The notes below the pieces were generated by a model that ran no database searches, was not told where the DNA came from, and saw only the letters and a program-made list of their open reading frames with translations. A DNA stretch of 64,000 nucleotides from Brevibacterium atlanticum (GTDB lineage Bacteria > Actinomycetota > Actinomycetes > Actinomycetales > Brevibacteriaceae). The position numbers and the translations under genes were made by a program. Below, piece by piece: positions 42,831 to 52,207 of the stretch. Location of the stretch: contig NZ_CP050152.1 in the NCBI RefSeq assembly GCF_011617245.1, positions 2,780,503-2,844,502 of the forward strand, read 5' to 3'. The number at the start of each line of letters is the position of its first letter. Within the stretch, counting starts at the first letter, position 1.

Positions 42831-44297
42831 TCACAGGTGTGCGGCGAGGGCCTTGAGACGGGTCAGCGAGGAGTCCTTGCCGAGGATCTCCATCGACTCG
42901 AACAGCGGCGGGGAGACCTTGCGACCGGACACGGCCACGCGCAGCGGACCATAGGCCAGGCGCGGTTTGATCTCCATCTCGGTCACCAACTTCGCCGAGA
43001 GCACCTCTTCGAGCTTCTCCGTCGTCCAGTCGTCGAGCCCTTCGAGGACCTCGATGGAGGCGGCGAGCACTTCGGGGGCCGAGTCTTTGAGCGTCTTCAG
43101 CCCGTCTTCGGCCATGACGAGGTCGGCGTCAGGGGTGAAGAGGAACGCGAGCAGGTCCGGGGCCTCTCCGAGCAGCTTCATGCGCGTCTGCACGAGCGGG
43201 GCCGCAGCGTCGAGGATTGCCAGCTGAGCGTCCGACGGGGACTCGGGCAGCACCTCGGCGGCCTGGAGGTAGGGCACCAGGCGGTCGCGGAAGTCATCCG
43301 GTTCGAGGAGGCGGATGTGGTCGGCGTTGATGGCGGTGGCCTTCTTGACGTCGAAGCGGGCCGGGTTGGGCAGGACGTCGTGGATGTCGAAGGCCTCGGT
43401 GAACTCCTTGACGCTGAAGACGTCGCGGTCGGGTCCGATGGACCAGCCGAGCAGGGCGAGGTAGTTGATGAGCCCCTCGGGGATGAACCCGTTCTCGCGG
43501 TGGAGGAAGAGGTTCGATTCGGGATCGCGCTTCGACAGCTTCTTGTTGCCCTCGCCCATGACGTAGGGCAGGTGGCCGAATTCGGGGGTCGCCTCGGCGA
43601 TGCCGATGGCCTTGAGGTGTTCGTACAGTGCGATCTGGCGCGGGGTCGAGGACAGGATGTCCTCGCCGCGGAGCACGTGGGTGATGCCCATCAGCGCGTC
43701 GTCGACGGGGTTGACCAGGGTGTACAGCGGCTGCCCATTGGCACGGACGACGACGAAGTCGGGGACGGTGCCGGCCCTGAAGGTGATCTCTCCGCGGACG
43801 AGGTCGGTGAAGGTGATGTCCTCGTCGGGCATGCGCACGCGCCACACGGGTTCGCGGCCTTCGGCGCGGAAGGCGGCCTTCTGCTCGTCGGTGAGGTCGC
43901 GGTCGAAGCCGTCGTAGCCGAGCTTCGGGTCGCGTCCGGCGGCCTTGTGCCGGGCTTCGACCTCCTCGTTCGTCGAGTAGGACTCGTAGATGTGGCCGCC
44001 GGCCTTGAGCTTCTCGATGACGTCGGCGTAGATCTCGCTGCGCTGGGACTGGCGGTAGGGGCCGTTGGGTCCGCCGACCTCGATGCCTTCGTCCCAGTCC
44101 AGGCCCAGCCACTTGAGTGCTTCGACGACCTGGCCGAAGCTCTCCTCGGAGTCGCGGGCGGCGTCGGTGTCCTCGATGCGGAAGACGAACTTCCCGCCGG
44201 TGTGCTTGGCGTAGGCCCAGTTGAACAGGGCGGTGCGGACCATGCCGACGTGCGGGGTGCCGGTGGGTGATGGGCAGAAACGAACTGTGACGCTCAC
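42831..44297 (-). CDS. gltX: Glutamate--tRNA ligase
   Basis: This class I aminoacyl-tRNA synthetase has 488 residues. The HIGH-type motif is [10 protein letters not shown], and the KMSKS-type loop is [29 protein letters not shown] is the family block. The start is GTG 44297 with an AGAAGGA ribosome-binding site. Upstream frame is spurious. In actinobacteria GltX usually also charges tRNA-Gln with Glu, which GatCAB then amidates. The adjacent tRNA-Gln and tRNA-Glu genes fit that. GatCAB is not in this window. Confidence 0.96.
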   Translation of the reverse strand: MSVTVRFCPSPTGTPHVGMVRTALFNWAYAKHTGGKFVFRIEDTDAARDSEESFGQVVEALKWLGLDWDEGIEVGGPNGPYRQSQRSEIYADVIEKLKAGGHIYESYSTNEEVEARHKAAGRDPKLGYDGFDRDLTDEQKAAFRAEGREPVWRVRMPDEDITFTDLVRGEITFRAGTVPDFVVVRANGQPLYTLVNPVDDALMGITHVLRGEDILSSTPRQIALYEHLKAIGIAEATPEFGHLPYVMGEGNKKLSKRDPESNLFLHRENGFIPEGLINYLALLGWSIGPDRDVFSVKEFTEAFDIHDVLPNPARFDVKKATAINADHIRLLEPDDFRDRLVPYLQAAEVLPESPSDAQLAILDAAAPLVQTRMKLLGEAPDLLAFLFTPDADLVMAEDGLKTLKDSAPEVLAASIEVLEGLDDWTTEKLEEVLSAKLVTEMEIKPRLAYGPLRVAVSGRKVSPPLFESMEILGKDSSLTRLKALAAHL

Positions 44298-44344
44298 GAT
44301 TGTCCTTCTTGTGGTGTGGTGTGTGAGTCGGTGGTGGGGTGTTC

Positions 44345-45151
44345 TTACGCGTCCATGACCGGGTTGGACAGGACGCCGAGTCCCTCGATGGCGATGTCGA
44401 CGCGGTTGCCGGACACGATCTGGCCGACTCCGGCGGGGGTTCCGGTGAGGATGACGTCTCCGGGCAGCAGCGTGATCGTCTCCGACAGGTGCTCGATGAG
44501 GGTCGGGATGTCGAAGATGAAGTCGGCGGTGGTGCCGTCCTGCTTGAGATCCCCGTCGACCCAGGAGCGGATGCCCAGATCGTCGACGTCGAGTTCGGTT
44601 TCGATCCAGGGTCCCAGCGGGCACGAGGTGTCGAAGCCCTTCGCCCGCGACCACTGCTTGTCGGATTTCTGGATGTCGCGGAGGGTGACGTCGTTGCCCG
44701 CGGTGTAGCCGAGCACGTGGTCGAAGGCGTTCTCGGCCTTCACACCCTTGGCGACCCGGCCGATGATGACGGCTAGTTCGGCCTCATAGCTCACGTATTC
44801 GCTGATCGCGGGCAGGCGGATGGGGTCGCCGGGGCCGATGACAGCGGTGTTCGGCTTGAAGAAGGTCAGCGGAGACACCGGCACCTCGTTGCCGAGTTCG
44901 GCGGCATGGTCGGCGAAGTTGCGGCCGACGCCGATGACCTTCGAGCGCGGAAGGATGGGGCTGACCAGACGCACATCGTCGAACTTCAGCCTCTCCCCCG
45001 TCGATTGGGCCGGGGAGAAGAAGGGGTCGGAGTCGAGGACCGCGAGTTCGAGTCCTGAGGTGTCCCAGCTGCCGTCGGCGATCGGCGGCACCTCACCTTC
45101 GACCACTCCGTATTTGGGTTCGTCCTGATGCACAAATCTGGCGATACGCAT
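44345..45151 (-). CDS. Fumarylacetoacetate hydrolase family protein
   Basis: This 268-residue FAH-fold enzyme has a short N-terminal domain ([15 protein letters not shown]) and a C-terminal catalytic domain with [32 protein letters not shown] and [16 protein letters not shown]. The metal-binding Glu and Asp residues are in place. Members hydrolyse or decarboxylate acylpyruvates or diketo acids, and this one is most like the acylpyruvase/YcgM side. Linkage with gltX is conserved in actinobacteria without known reason. A TAGACT hexamer ends 7 bases before the ATG, suggesting a leaderless mRNA. Confidence 0.9.
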   Translation of the reverse strand: MRIARFVHQDEPKYGVVEGEVPPIADGSWDTSGLELAVLDSDPFFSPAQSTGERLKFDDVRLVSPILPRSKVIGVGRNFADHAAELGNEVPVSPLTFFKPNTAVIGPGDPIRLPAISEYVSYEAELAVIIGRVAKGVKAENAFDHVLGYTAGNDVTLRDIQKSDKQWSRAKGFDTSCPLGPWIETELDVDDLGIRSWVDGDLKQDGTTADFIFDIPTLIEHLSETITLLPGDVILTGTPAGVGQIVSGNRVDIAIEGLGVLSNPVMDA

Positions 45152-45246
45152 GTGCCCCAGTCTAGTCAGTGACGGCCCGCTTCCGCGCGCGGGTTCTCGC
45201 GGAGTCCGCTGCGCGGCCCGGGCGGCGGGGCTGAGAGACTGGTGCC

Positions 45247-48081
45247 ATGCCGCATTCGCCCACTCCGCACACCTTCGACCTGGCCCGCATCGGCGCTTCG
45301 CTGCCGGCGGCTGCGCTCATCGATGAGCTCACCATCGCCGAGGTGGGCCCCTCCCCGAAGCTCGTCGTCGAGGCTCCTCCCGGCACCGGTAAGACCACCC
45401 TCGTTCCGCCGCTGATCGCCGAGGTCCTCGCCGGGTCCTCGTCCGGATCGGCTGGCGAGCGGGTCGAACCGGGGCGGATCATCGTCACCCAGCCGCGGCG
45501 GATGGCCGCCCGCGCCGCGGCCAGGCGACTGGCGTCGCTGAGCGGGACCCGCCTCGGCGAGGTGGTGGGTTTCACGGTCCGCGGTGAGTCGCGGACCTCG
45601 GCTGCCACGGTCATCGAGTTCGTCACCACGGGTGTGCTCATGGCTCGGCTGCTGCGGGATCCGGAGCTGACCGGGGTGTCGGGGGTGATCCTCGACGAGG
45701 TGCATGAGCGGCAGCTGGACACGGATCTCACGTTCGCGATGTGTCGGGAGCTCATCGCACTCCGGTCCGATCTGTCGCTGGTCGTGATGTCGGCGACGCT
45801 CGATGCCGGGATGTGGGCGCACCGGCTCGGGGCCGGGCCGCAGTCCCCCGCGCGGGTGCTGTCGGTGGCTGCCGATGCCCATCCCTTAGAGATCCGGTGG
45901 GCGCCGGCGAAACAGCGACCACTCGATGCCAGGGGTGTCACCTGGGATTTCCTCGATCATCTGGCGGAGACGACGGTGCGGGCGCTGCATGAGAACAGCG
46001 CCGGGGATGTGCTCGTCTTCTCACCGGGTGCCCGTGAGGTCGACGAGGTGGCCGCTCGCGTGCGGCAACGTGTGGAGTCAGCCGCCTCGGCAAGGCCCGA
46101 TGCCGGTGGTGGAGCCTCCTCGGCGGTCGAGGTGCACACGCTGACCGGGCGGACACCGTCGCGGGAGCAGGATGCGATACTCCGGCCGGGCGATCCGGGT
46201 GCGGTGCGGCGGGTGATCGTGACGACCTCGGTGGCCGAGTCGGCACTGACGGTGCCGGGCGTGCGCATCGTCGTCGATTCCGGGCTTTCGCGCGGTCCGC
46301 GTCTCGACACTCGCCGGCGCATGTCGGGGCTGGTGACGATGCGGGAGTCGAAGGCGTCGGGCACGCAGCGCTCCGGGCGCGCGGCCAGGCAGGGTCCCGG
46401 CGTGGCTTATCGGTGTCTATCGGAAGCCGATTGGGCGAGCCTGCCCGAGCACACTGTGCCCGAGGTCGCGACCTCGGACCTCACCGCCGCGGTGCTGGCC
46501 CTGGCCGTGTGGGGTGGGGGTGAAACCCTGCTGCCCGAGCCTCTGCCGGCGGGTCCGAAGCGGCAGGCGATCGAGAACCTTATGGCGCTGGGTGCGGTCG
46601 AAGCGCCGGAACGGGCCGATGGAGCCACCAGCGGTGGCGAGCGCGACGAGGGCACCGACGCTGCCGAGCTCCCGATTTCCGATCTTCATGTGACCGAGAC
46701 CGGGCGGGCGCTCGCGACGATTCCCGCCTCGGTGTGGTCGGCGCGGGGTCTCCTCGACGGGGCGTCGCTGCTCTCTCCGGAAGTCGCGGCCGAAGCCATC
46801 GCGGTCATCGAGTCCGATCAGCGGGCTCCCGGCGCCGATCTCACGGCACTGCTGCGGCAGCTGCGCCGCGGCAAGGACGCCCGCTTCGCCCAGGACCGAA
46901 AGCGCTTCGCCGGGCTGGCGCGCGAGTTCGCGTCGAACAACTCCGCGACGGGCACGGCTGCGCCGGCGGAAGGTGCCGGCTCAGCGATCAGTTCCGCTCC
47001 GCCCAACGTCACTTCGCCGAGCGGCACACTCACCGCCGACGACCTCGGACTCGTCACCGCGCTGTCCTTCCAGCTCCAGATCGCACGCCTGCGCAGCTCC
47101 TCGGATTCCGAATATCTGCTGGCCTCGGGCACCGCGGCCACCCTGCCCAGCGATTCCTCCCTGCAGGGCAGTCCGTGGTTGGCCATCGCCGAGGTGGGAC
47201 TGGCCGGCCAGCGCGCAATCATCCGCGCCGCCGTCCCCATCGATGAGGACACCGCCGAGCTCGCCGGCGCCGGGCTGCTGGCCACGGAGGAGACCGCGAC
47301 CTTCGACGACGGCAAGGTCCGCGCCGTCCGGCGGGAACGCCTCGGCGGGATCGAACTCTCGGCCACCCCGATTCGGGCGAGCGCAGAACTGGCGCGTCGA
47401 GCCATCGCCGAATCGGTGGGCGACCGCGGCGCCCGTGAGGTACTGCGGCCCTCAGAGGCCTTCGAATCGCTGCGTGCACGACTGGGTCTGCTGCGAAGTG
47501 TCTACGGTGAACCGTGGCCGGAGGTGAGTTGGCACCACCTGTCGCAGACGCTGCCCGACTGGTGTCCCGAGGCTCTCGACCGGATCGCGAAGGGCACCGA
47601 TCCCAGCCGGGTCGACCTCGTCTCCGCGCTGCGCACACTTCTGCCGTGGCCCGAGGCGGCCCGCCTCGACGAACTCGCGCCGACTCACATCGAGGTGCCC
47701 ACTGGGTCACGCATCCGCCTCGACTATGCCGATCCCGATGGGTTCAGCGCCGAGGGAGACAGCACTGGAGCCGACAGCACCGGGGCCGACAGGACCGGGA
47801 CTGACGACGCGGCCAAGAGTCCCATCCTCGCGGTCAAGCTTCAGGAGTGCTTCGGGTGGACCGATGTTCCCCGCATCTGCGAGGGCCGGGTACCGGTGAC
47901 GATGCACCTCCTCTCCCCTGCCGGGCGACCCCTGGCGGTGACGAGCGACCTCGCATCGTTCTGGACGAATGCGTATGCCCACGTCAGGGCCGAGAACCGG
48001 GGACGGTACCCGAAGCACCCGTGGCCGGAGGACCCGCTGGCCGCAGCGGCGCAGAGGGGCACGAAACGTTCGGGACGCTGA
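45247..48081 (+). CDS. hrpB: ATP-dependent helicase HrpB
   Basis: This 944-residue DExH-box helicase of the HrpA/HrpB group has APPGTGKTTLVPP (Walker A), VILDEVHERQ (DEVH), VMSATLDAGMW and TSVAESALTVPGVRIVVDSG (motif V region). HrpB-specific C-terminal blocks end in LASFWTNAYAHVRAENRGRY. The protein is longer than the enterobacterial one because of Ala/Gly/Ser-rich inserts. One near residue 840 is a pentapeptide-like run, DSTGADSTGADRTG. Its biological role in bacteria is poorly defined, and an RNA or nucleic acid remodelling function is assumed. Confidence 0.94.
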   Translation: MPHSPTPHTFDLARIGASLPAAALIDELTIAEVGPSPKLVVEAPPGTGKTTLVPPLIAEVLAGSSSGSAGERVEPGRIIVTQPRRMAARAAARRLASLSGTRLGEVVGFTVRGESRTSAATVIEFVTTGVLMARLLRDPELTGVSGVILDEVHERQLDTDLTFAMCRELIALRSDLSLVVMSATLDAGMWAHRLGAGPQSPARVLSVAADAHPLEIRWAPAKQRPLDARGVTWDFLDHLAETTVRALHENSAGDVLVFSPGAREVDEVAARVRQRVESAASARPDAGGGASSAVEVHTLTGRTPSREQDAILRPGDPGAVRRVIVTTSVAESALTVPGVRIVVDSGLSRGPRLDTRRRMSGLVTMRESKASGTQRSGRAARQGPGVAYRCLSEADWASLPEHTVPEVATSDLTAAVLALAVWGGGETLLPEPLPAGPKRQAIENLMALGAVEAPERADGATSGGERDEGTDAAELPISDLHVTETGRALATIPASVWSARGLLDGASLLSPEVAAEAIAVIESDQRAPGADLTALLRQLRRGKDARFAQDRKRFAGLAREFASNNSATGTAAPAEGAGSAISSAPPNVTSPSGTLTADDLGLVTALSFQLQIARLRSSSDSEYLLASGTAATLPSDSSLQGSPWLAIAEVGLAGQRAIIRAAVPIDEDTAELAGAGLLATEETATFDDGKVRAVRRERLGGIELSATPIRASAELARRAIAESVGDRGAREVLRPSEAFESLRARLGLLRSVYGEPWPEVSWHHLSQTLPDWCPEALDRIAKGTDPSRVDLVSALRTLLPWPEAARLDELAPTHIEVPTGSRIRLDYADPDGFSAEGDSTGADSTGADRTGTDDAAKSPILAVKLQECFGWTDVPRICEGRVPVTMHLLSPAGRPLAVTSDLASFWTNAYAHVRAENRGRYPKHPWPEDPLAAAAQRGTKRSGR

Positions 48082-48142
48082 ACCCCTCTGCCCCGTGCCC
48101 GGCGGACATGCATGCCCACCCACCGTCTGGGACAATGGATCG

Positions 48143-49096
48143 GTGACCTCTGCACCGTCCGCGACCCCCATCGCAACCGAGCGTGCCGACCGTGGGTCGG
48201 GCCACCTCGGCGATGGTGTCGTGCCTGCCGCTGTGTGGCGACCGCTGCGTGATGCGCACGAGGCCGCGATCGGCGAGCGCACGGACGCCCACATTGCACG
48301 GCGGATGCGGCAGGAGAGCCATCCGGTCGAGGATTTCCTCTTCACCTACTACCCGTTCAAGGTCGGGCAGCTGAAGAAGTGGCATCCCGGACCGAGTGTG
48401 CGCATCGAACTGCCCACCGAGGCCGACCGCCGGTACTTCGACCGGCGCTGGTATCGCATCGACGATGACCGGAAGGTCGCCGAGGTGGACCTCGATTCCT
48501 GGGGTGCCGACCGTGGGGACGGGGCGAAGTTCATCGCCTCCCTGCTCGCCTCGACGCTGCATCGGGAAGCGAACTTCGGCTGCTTCGGCATCCACGAATG
48601 GGCGATGGTCTACCGTCTCACCGAGGAGGAGCGCCGGCATCAGCAGGTGCCGCTGCGTCTCAGCCCGGCCGAGACCGATGCCGTGGTCGAAGGCCACCGA
48701 ATCCAGTGCTCGCACCATGACGCGTTCCGGTTCTTCACCGCGCCGGCCAGGCCGCTGAACACCCTGCAGCCGAGCCGTGAGGGCATGGTCGCCAACGAAC
48801 AGCCCGGGTGCCTGCATGCGGGGATGGACCTGTACAAGTGGGCGATGAAGATCTCGCCGATCGCGGACTCGGATCTCGTCGTCGACTGCTTCGACCTGGC
48901 ACTCGACATCCGCACCCTCGACATGGAGGCCTCCCCGTATGACCTGCGCGGATGGGGCTATGATGTCGTCGCCATCGAGACCTCAGCGGGCAAGGCCGAG
49001 TACATGGCACGGCAGAAGGAGTTCTCCGCTCGGGCACAGGAGCTGCGTCAGCGCCTGCTCGAAGCGCTGGCCGCAGCCGGGGTACATCCGCGCTGA
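48143..49096 (+). CDS. Conserved actinobacterial protein often annotated 3-methyladenine DNA glycosylase
   Basis: This 317-residue protein starts at GTG 48143. A GACAAT hexamer ends 6 bases before it, so it is probably leaderless. Features include HPVEDFLFTYYPFKVGQLKKWHPG, HREANFGCFGIHEWAMVY and QPGCLHAGMDLYKWAMK. I recall this family as 3-methyladenine DNA glycosylase by automatic annotation. No helix-hairpin-helix or other glycosylase motif is visible, so the name is doubtful. Conserved His and Cys residues (GCFGIHEW, CLHAGMD) suggest metal binding or catalysis. Confidence 0.65.
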   Translation: MTSAPSATPIATERADRGSGHLGDGVVPAAVWRPLRDAHEAAIGERTDAHIARRMRQESHPVEDFLFTYYPFKVGQLKKWHPGPSVRIELPTEADRRYFDRRWYRIDDDRKVAEVDLDSWGADRGDGAKFIASLLASTLHREANFGCFGIHEWAMVYRLTEEERRHQQVPLRLSPAETDAVVEGHRIQCSHHDAFRFFTAPARPLNTLQPSREGMVANEQPGCLHAGMDLYKWAMKISPIADSDLVVDCFDLALDIRTLDMEASPYDLRGWGYDVVAIETSAGKAEYMARQKEFSARAQELRQRLLEALAAAGVHPR

Positions 49097-49165
49097 TGCG
49101 CAATCGCCGCTCCACAGAGCGGACACGACCGGTCCCGGCCGATCGCACCGCTTACGATCGGGCGT

Positions 49166-50221
49166 ATGCGCGCCATCGTCTTCGATCAGTTCTCCACTCG
49201 ACCCCAGCTGCGTGACATCGACGCTCCCGCTGCTCCTGATGCGGGGGTGATCATCGACGTCGAGGCGACCGGGGTGTGCCGCAGCGATCACCACGCGTGG
49301 GCCGGCCACGACTCGACGATCACCCTGCCCCACGTTCCCGGGCATGAGCTCGTCGGTCGGGTCGCCTCGGCGGGGTCGGGAGCCACGGAATTCCACGTCG
49401 GCCAGCGGGTGACGGTGCCCTTCGTCTGTGGGTGCGGGACGTGCCGGTGGTGCCTTGACGGCAACGCGCAGGTGTGCCCGAAGCAGACGCAGCCGGGGTT
49501 CACCCACAACGGATCGTGGGCGGATCAGGTCGTCATCCACAATGCCGACGCCAACCTCGTGGCCGTGCCCGAGGACCTGCCGGCGGCCGCGGTCGTCGGG
49601 CTCGGGTGCCGGTTCGCCACGGCCTTCCACGGGCTGCGCGTGCGTGCTCGGCTGGGTGCCGGTGAGACGGTGGCCGTGTTCGGCTGCGGCGGGGTGGGGC
49701 TGTCGACGATCATGATCGCCCGTGCCCTCGGCGCCGAGGTCGTCGCCGTCGACGTCAACGATGCGGCCCTGGCCTCTGCCCGCGAGCTCGGTGCCGCCCA
49801 CACCGTCAATGCCCGTGATCTCAGTCCGGAGGATCTGAGCGCCGAGGTGGTCGCACAGTTCGCGTCGACCGATCCCGATGGGGTGGCCGTGACCGTCGAC
49901 GCGTTGGGTCGGGCGGATACGATCCGAGCTGCGATCGGGGCGTTGGCTCCCCTGGGTCGGCATGTGCAGATCGGTCTGCTGCCGGATGAACCGGTCGTCG
50001 ATGTCCCGCGGGTGATTGCGCTCGAACTCAGTGTGCTCGGCTCGCATGGGATGGCCGCCGCCGAGTATCCCGAGCTCGTCGACCTCGTCGTCCAGGACAG
50101 GCTGCGGCCGCAGGATCTCGTTACCACCGTCATCGGTCTCGACGAGGCACCGGAGGCGATGGAGGCGATGAACACCCCGGCTCGTACATCCGGGATGACG
50201 ATCATCGACCTTGCCCGGTGA
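49166..50221 (+). CDS. Zinc-dependent alcohol dehydrogenase (MDR family)
   Basis: This 351-residue NAD(P)-dependent dehydrogenase has catalytic zinc ligands in GVCRSDHHAW (Cys38) and PGHELVG (His and Glu). The structural zinc loop is CGCGTCRWCLDGNAQVC. The Rossmann motif is VFGCGGVGLS, followed by an acidic VDVND that suggests NAD preference. The alcohol oxidised is unknown. TACGAT (49153-49158) ends 7 bases before the ATG, pointing to a leaderless mRNA. It converges with the HIT gene with only 12 bases between the ends. Confidence 0.9.
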   Translation: MRAIVFDQFSTRPQLRDIDAPAAPDAGVIIDVEATGVCRSDHHAWAGHDSTITLPHVPGHELVGRVASAGSGATEFHVGQRVTVPFVCGCGTCRWCLDGNAQVCPKQTQPGFTHNGSWADQVVIHNADANLVAVPEDLPAAAVVGLGCRFATAFHGLRVRARLGAGETVAVFGCGGVGLSTIMIARALGAEVVAVDVNDAALASARELGAAHTVNARDLSPEDLSAEVVAQFASTDPDGVAVTVDALGRADTIRAAIGALAPLGRHVQIGLLPDEPVVDVPRVIALELSVLGSHGMAAAEYPELVDLVVQDRLRPQDLVTTVIGLDEAPEAMEAMNTPARTSGMTIIDLAR

Positions 50222-50233
50222 GCATGTCCCGCC

Positions 50234-50668
50234 TCATCCGTCGCTCAGCGACTCCCGCATGCTCGCGGCGAGCCCCCCGATGAGCTCCTGATCTCCGCGG
50301 ACGCCGGGTTGGAACGGCAGGCGCAGGCGGTCCCGGTCCTTGTCGCGGTAGCGCGGGATGACGTGCATGTGGAAGTGGAACACGGACTGCCACGCATCGA
50401 CCCCGCAGCAGTTGAGGAGGTTGACCCCGTCGGCGCCCCACGCGTCGAAGGCGTGTGTGGCGATACGCTGGGACTCGACTGCCACGGCGGCCAGATCGTC
50501 GGCAGGGATATCGCGCAGATCCGTGCTGTGCCGCTTGGGCACGACGAGCAGATGCCCGTCCGATCCCGGCTGGATGTCCATGAAGGCGAACGTCGACTCG
50601 GTCTCGGCGATCGGTGCGCTCGGTGCCTGACCTGCGACGATCTGACAGAAGATGCAGTTCTCGGCCAT
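50234..50668 (-). CDS. HIT family nucleotide-binding protein
   Basis: This 144-residue HIT protein begins CIFCQIVAGQAPSAPI. The catalytic histidine triad is HFHMHVIP. The family hydrolyses or transfers nucleotidyl groups from substrates such as aminoacyl-AMP or dinucleoside polyphosphates. CxxC at the N-terminus may bind zinc. The start at ATG 50668 leaves a 7-base gap from the upstream gene on the same strand. Longer upstream frame is shadow. Confidence 0.92.
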   Translation of the reverse strand: MAENCIFCQIVAGQAPSAPIAETESTFAFMDIQPGSDGHLLVVPKRHSTDLRDIPADDLAAVAVESQRIATHAFDAWGADGVNLLNCCGVDAWQSVFHFHMHVIPRYRDKDRDRLRLPFQPGVRGDQELIGGLAASMRESLSDG

Positions 50669-50675
50669 CGTGCGT

Positions 50676-51254
50676 TCACACCATGATCGCGAGGACCACG
50701 TTCGTGTCCTGCCCGTCCCAGCGTCCCAGCAGGAGACCGGCGTCGGACTTCTCGGCCGGGGATTCGGGCGAGAGCCGGTAGAGCATCTCGACGTCCCCGG
50801 CGCCCGGCAGGGGTCCCGTTCCGAAGGCGTGGGCCACCTCGGTGATCTCATTCTGGCGGTTGCCCGCGTCGTCGACGCGGTACTGCTTCGCGGCGGTCGA
50901 CGCGGTGGCGATGGTGTGGTCGAGGCGCTGGCGGAAGAGGGGGTCGCCCATGCCCGCGTACACCCAGCGTTTGCCGAGGATCGAGTGCTCCATGTTCGCG
51001 ACGAACGCATCGTCTGCGCCCTCGAGCGGGGCCGCGCGATAGGTCAGCGGAACCTGCAGCAGCTGATCGCCGCTGGCCACGATGTGCACCTCGATGCCCA
51101 CCTCACCGGCGGGATCGTCGAACCGGTAGGCGGTGACCTTCTTCAGCGGGTTCGCGTCGAGGTCGAGCTCGGCGGCCCAGTCCTGCCGGGTCACCCACTC
51201 GGTGATGACCTCGAGCTTGCCGGGGTTGAGCTGCGCTGCATAGATGTCGGCCAT
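50676..51254 (-). CDS. Maltokinase N-terminal cap-like protein (CG0192-related)
   Basis: This 192-residue protein has MADIYAAQLNPGKLEVITEW and YRFDDPAGEVGIEVHIVASGDQLLQVPLTYRAAPLEGA. The latter resembles the N-terminal cap of actinobacterial maltokinase (Mak), without the kinase domain. Stand-alone versions of this cap are known only as conserved proteins of unknown role. An AGGAGGAAC ribosome-binding site precedes the ATG. The gene lies between thyX and the HIT gene, and no trehalose or glycogen genes are near. The assignment rests on recollected similarity and is moderate. Confidence 0.6.
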   Translation of the reverse strand: MADIYAAQLNPGKLEVITEWVTRQDWAAELDLDANPLKKVTAYRFDDPAGEVGIEVHIVASGDQLLQVPLTYRAAPLEGADDAFVANMEHSILGKRWVYAGMGDPLFRQRLDHTIATASTAAKQYRVDDAGNRQNEITEVAHAFGTGPLPGAGDVEMLYRLSPESPAEKSDAGLLLGRWDGQDTNVVLAIMV

Positions 51255-51344
51255 GGGAGTTCCTCCTGATCTCTGCCCGACGTCGTCGTCGGGTGCTGCT
51301 GGTGGGGTGGAGCGGGTCCTGACTGGAGCCTTGCGGGTCCGGTC

Positions 51345-52130
51345 TCAGGCCTTGCGCGTGCCGGGGATCCATTCCCCGTCGACGATCTCGTAGTCTGCGA
51401 AGATCGCGGGAGCCTCTTCCTTCATGACCTCACCGATCTTGTTGAAGACGAGGCGGATCTCCTCCTCGGCGCCCTTGGCCGTGCGCATCTCGATGACGTG
51501 GCGCAGCGAACGCAGGTTCGCGGTGTAGACGATGCCGGTGGCCAGTCCTTCGGGGGCGAAGCGGCGCATGAACGAGGTCATATGCTTCTTGTGCGAGAAC
51601 TTCGTGCCGTCCTCGTCGAGTTCGAAGTGCTCGGCCATCCACTTCTGGTGCTCCTCGAGGGTGTCGAGGACCGCGAGCGAGCGTTCCATGAGTTCGGGGT
51701 CCTCGCGCGCCCATTCGGGGAACCAGAACGGGATGTCGGCGAGGCGGACGTAGCGCAGCGATTCCTGAGAGAATGCCGAGCCCGCGCGGTGGCGGATGAG
51801 CTCGTGGGTGAGCACGCGGGAGACGTTGTGGAGGACGAAGGTGAAGTTCGCGTGCTCGAGGACCGAGCCGTGCTGGGACTTGACCACATTGCCCAGGTAC
51901 TGCGCGGAATCGGTGCGCACGCGGGACACATTCGGGTTGAGTCCGGGCTCCCACGAGCGGTAGCACATGCGTCCGGAGAACTCGAGGAGATCCTCGGCGT
52001 CGGGCGACTCGGCATCTTCGACACGATCGGCCCAGGAGGTTCCGCCCACCTCGTCGAGGTAAGTCCTCATCGCTTCCCAATCGATGCTGGGCTTGGCGAG
52101 CAGTTCAACGGACGGTTCGACCTGGCGCAT
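51345..52130 (-). CDS. thyX: FAD-dependent thymidylate synthase ThyX
   Basis: This flavoprotein methylates dUMP to dTMP using methylenetetrahydrofolate and NADPH. It is 261 residues from ATG 52130 (GAGGAGAA ribosome-binding site). The ThyX motif region reads RHRAGSAFSQESLRY. Canonical RHRx7S would put serine where Glu stands here, so the serine is one residue later (RHRx8S). Upstream, YLGNVVKSQHGSVLEHANFTF and the C-terminal TANLRSLRHVIEMRTAKGAEEEIR are good ThyX blocks. It probably belongs to a divergent subgroup. Confidence 0.93.
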   Translation of the reverse strand: MRQVEPSVELLAKPSIDWEAMRTYLDEVGGTSWADRVEDAESPDAEDLLEFSGRMCYRSWEPGLNPNVSRVRTDSAQYLGNVVKSQHGSVLEHANFTFVLHNVSRVLTHELIRHRAGSAFSQESLRYVRLADIPFWFPEWAREDPELMERSLAVLDTLEEHQKWMAEHFELDEDGTKFSHKKHMTSFMRRFAPEGLATGIVYTANLRSLRHVIEMRTAKGAEEEIRLVFNKIGEVMKEEAPAIFADYEIVDGEWIPGTRKA

Positions 52131-52207
52131 GGTTCTCCTCGTGAAGGGGACGTGATTGGTTCCCAATCCTACAGACCGTCTGGGCTCTGGAGGATCAGGT
52201 GTCCGCC

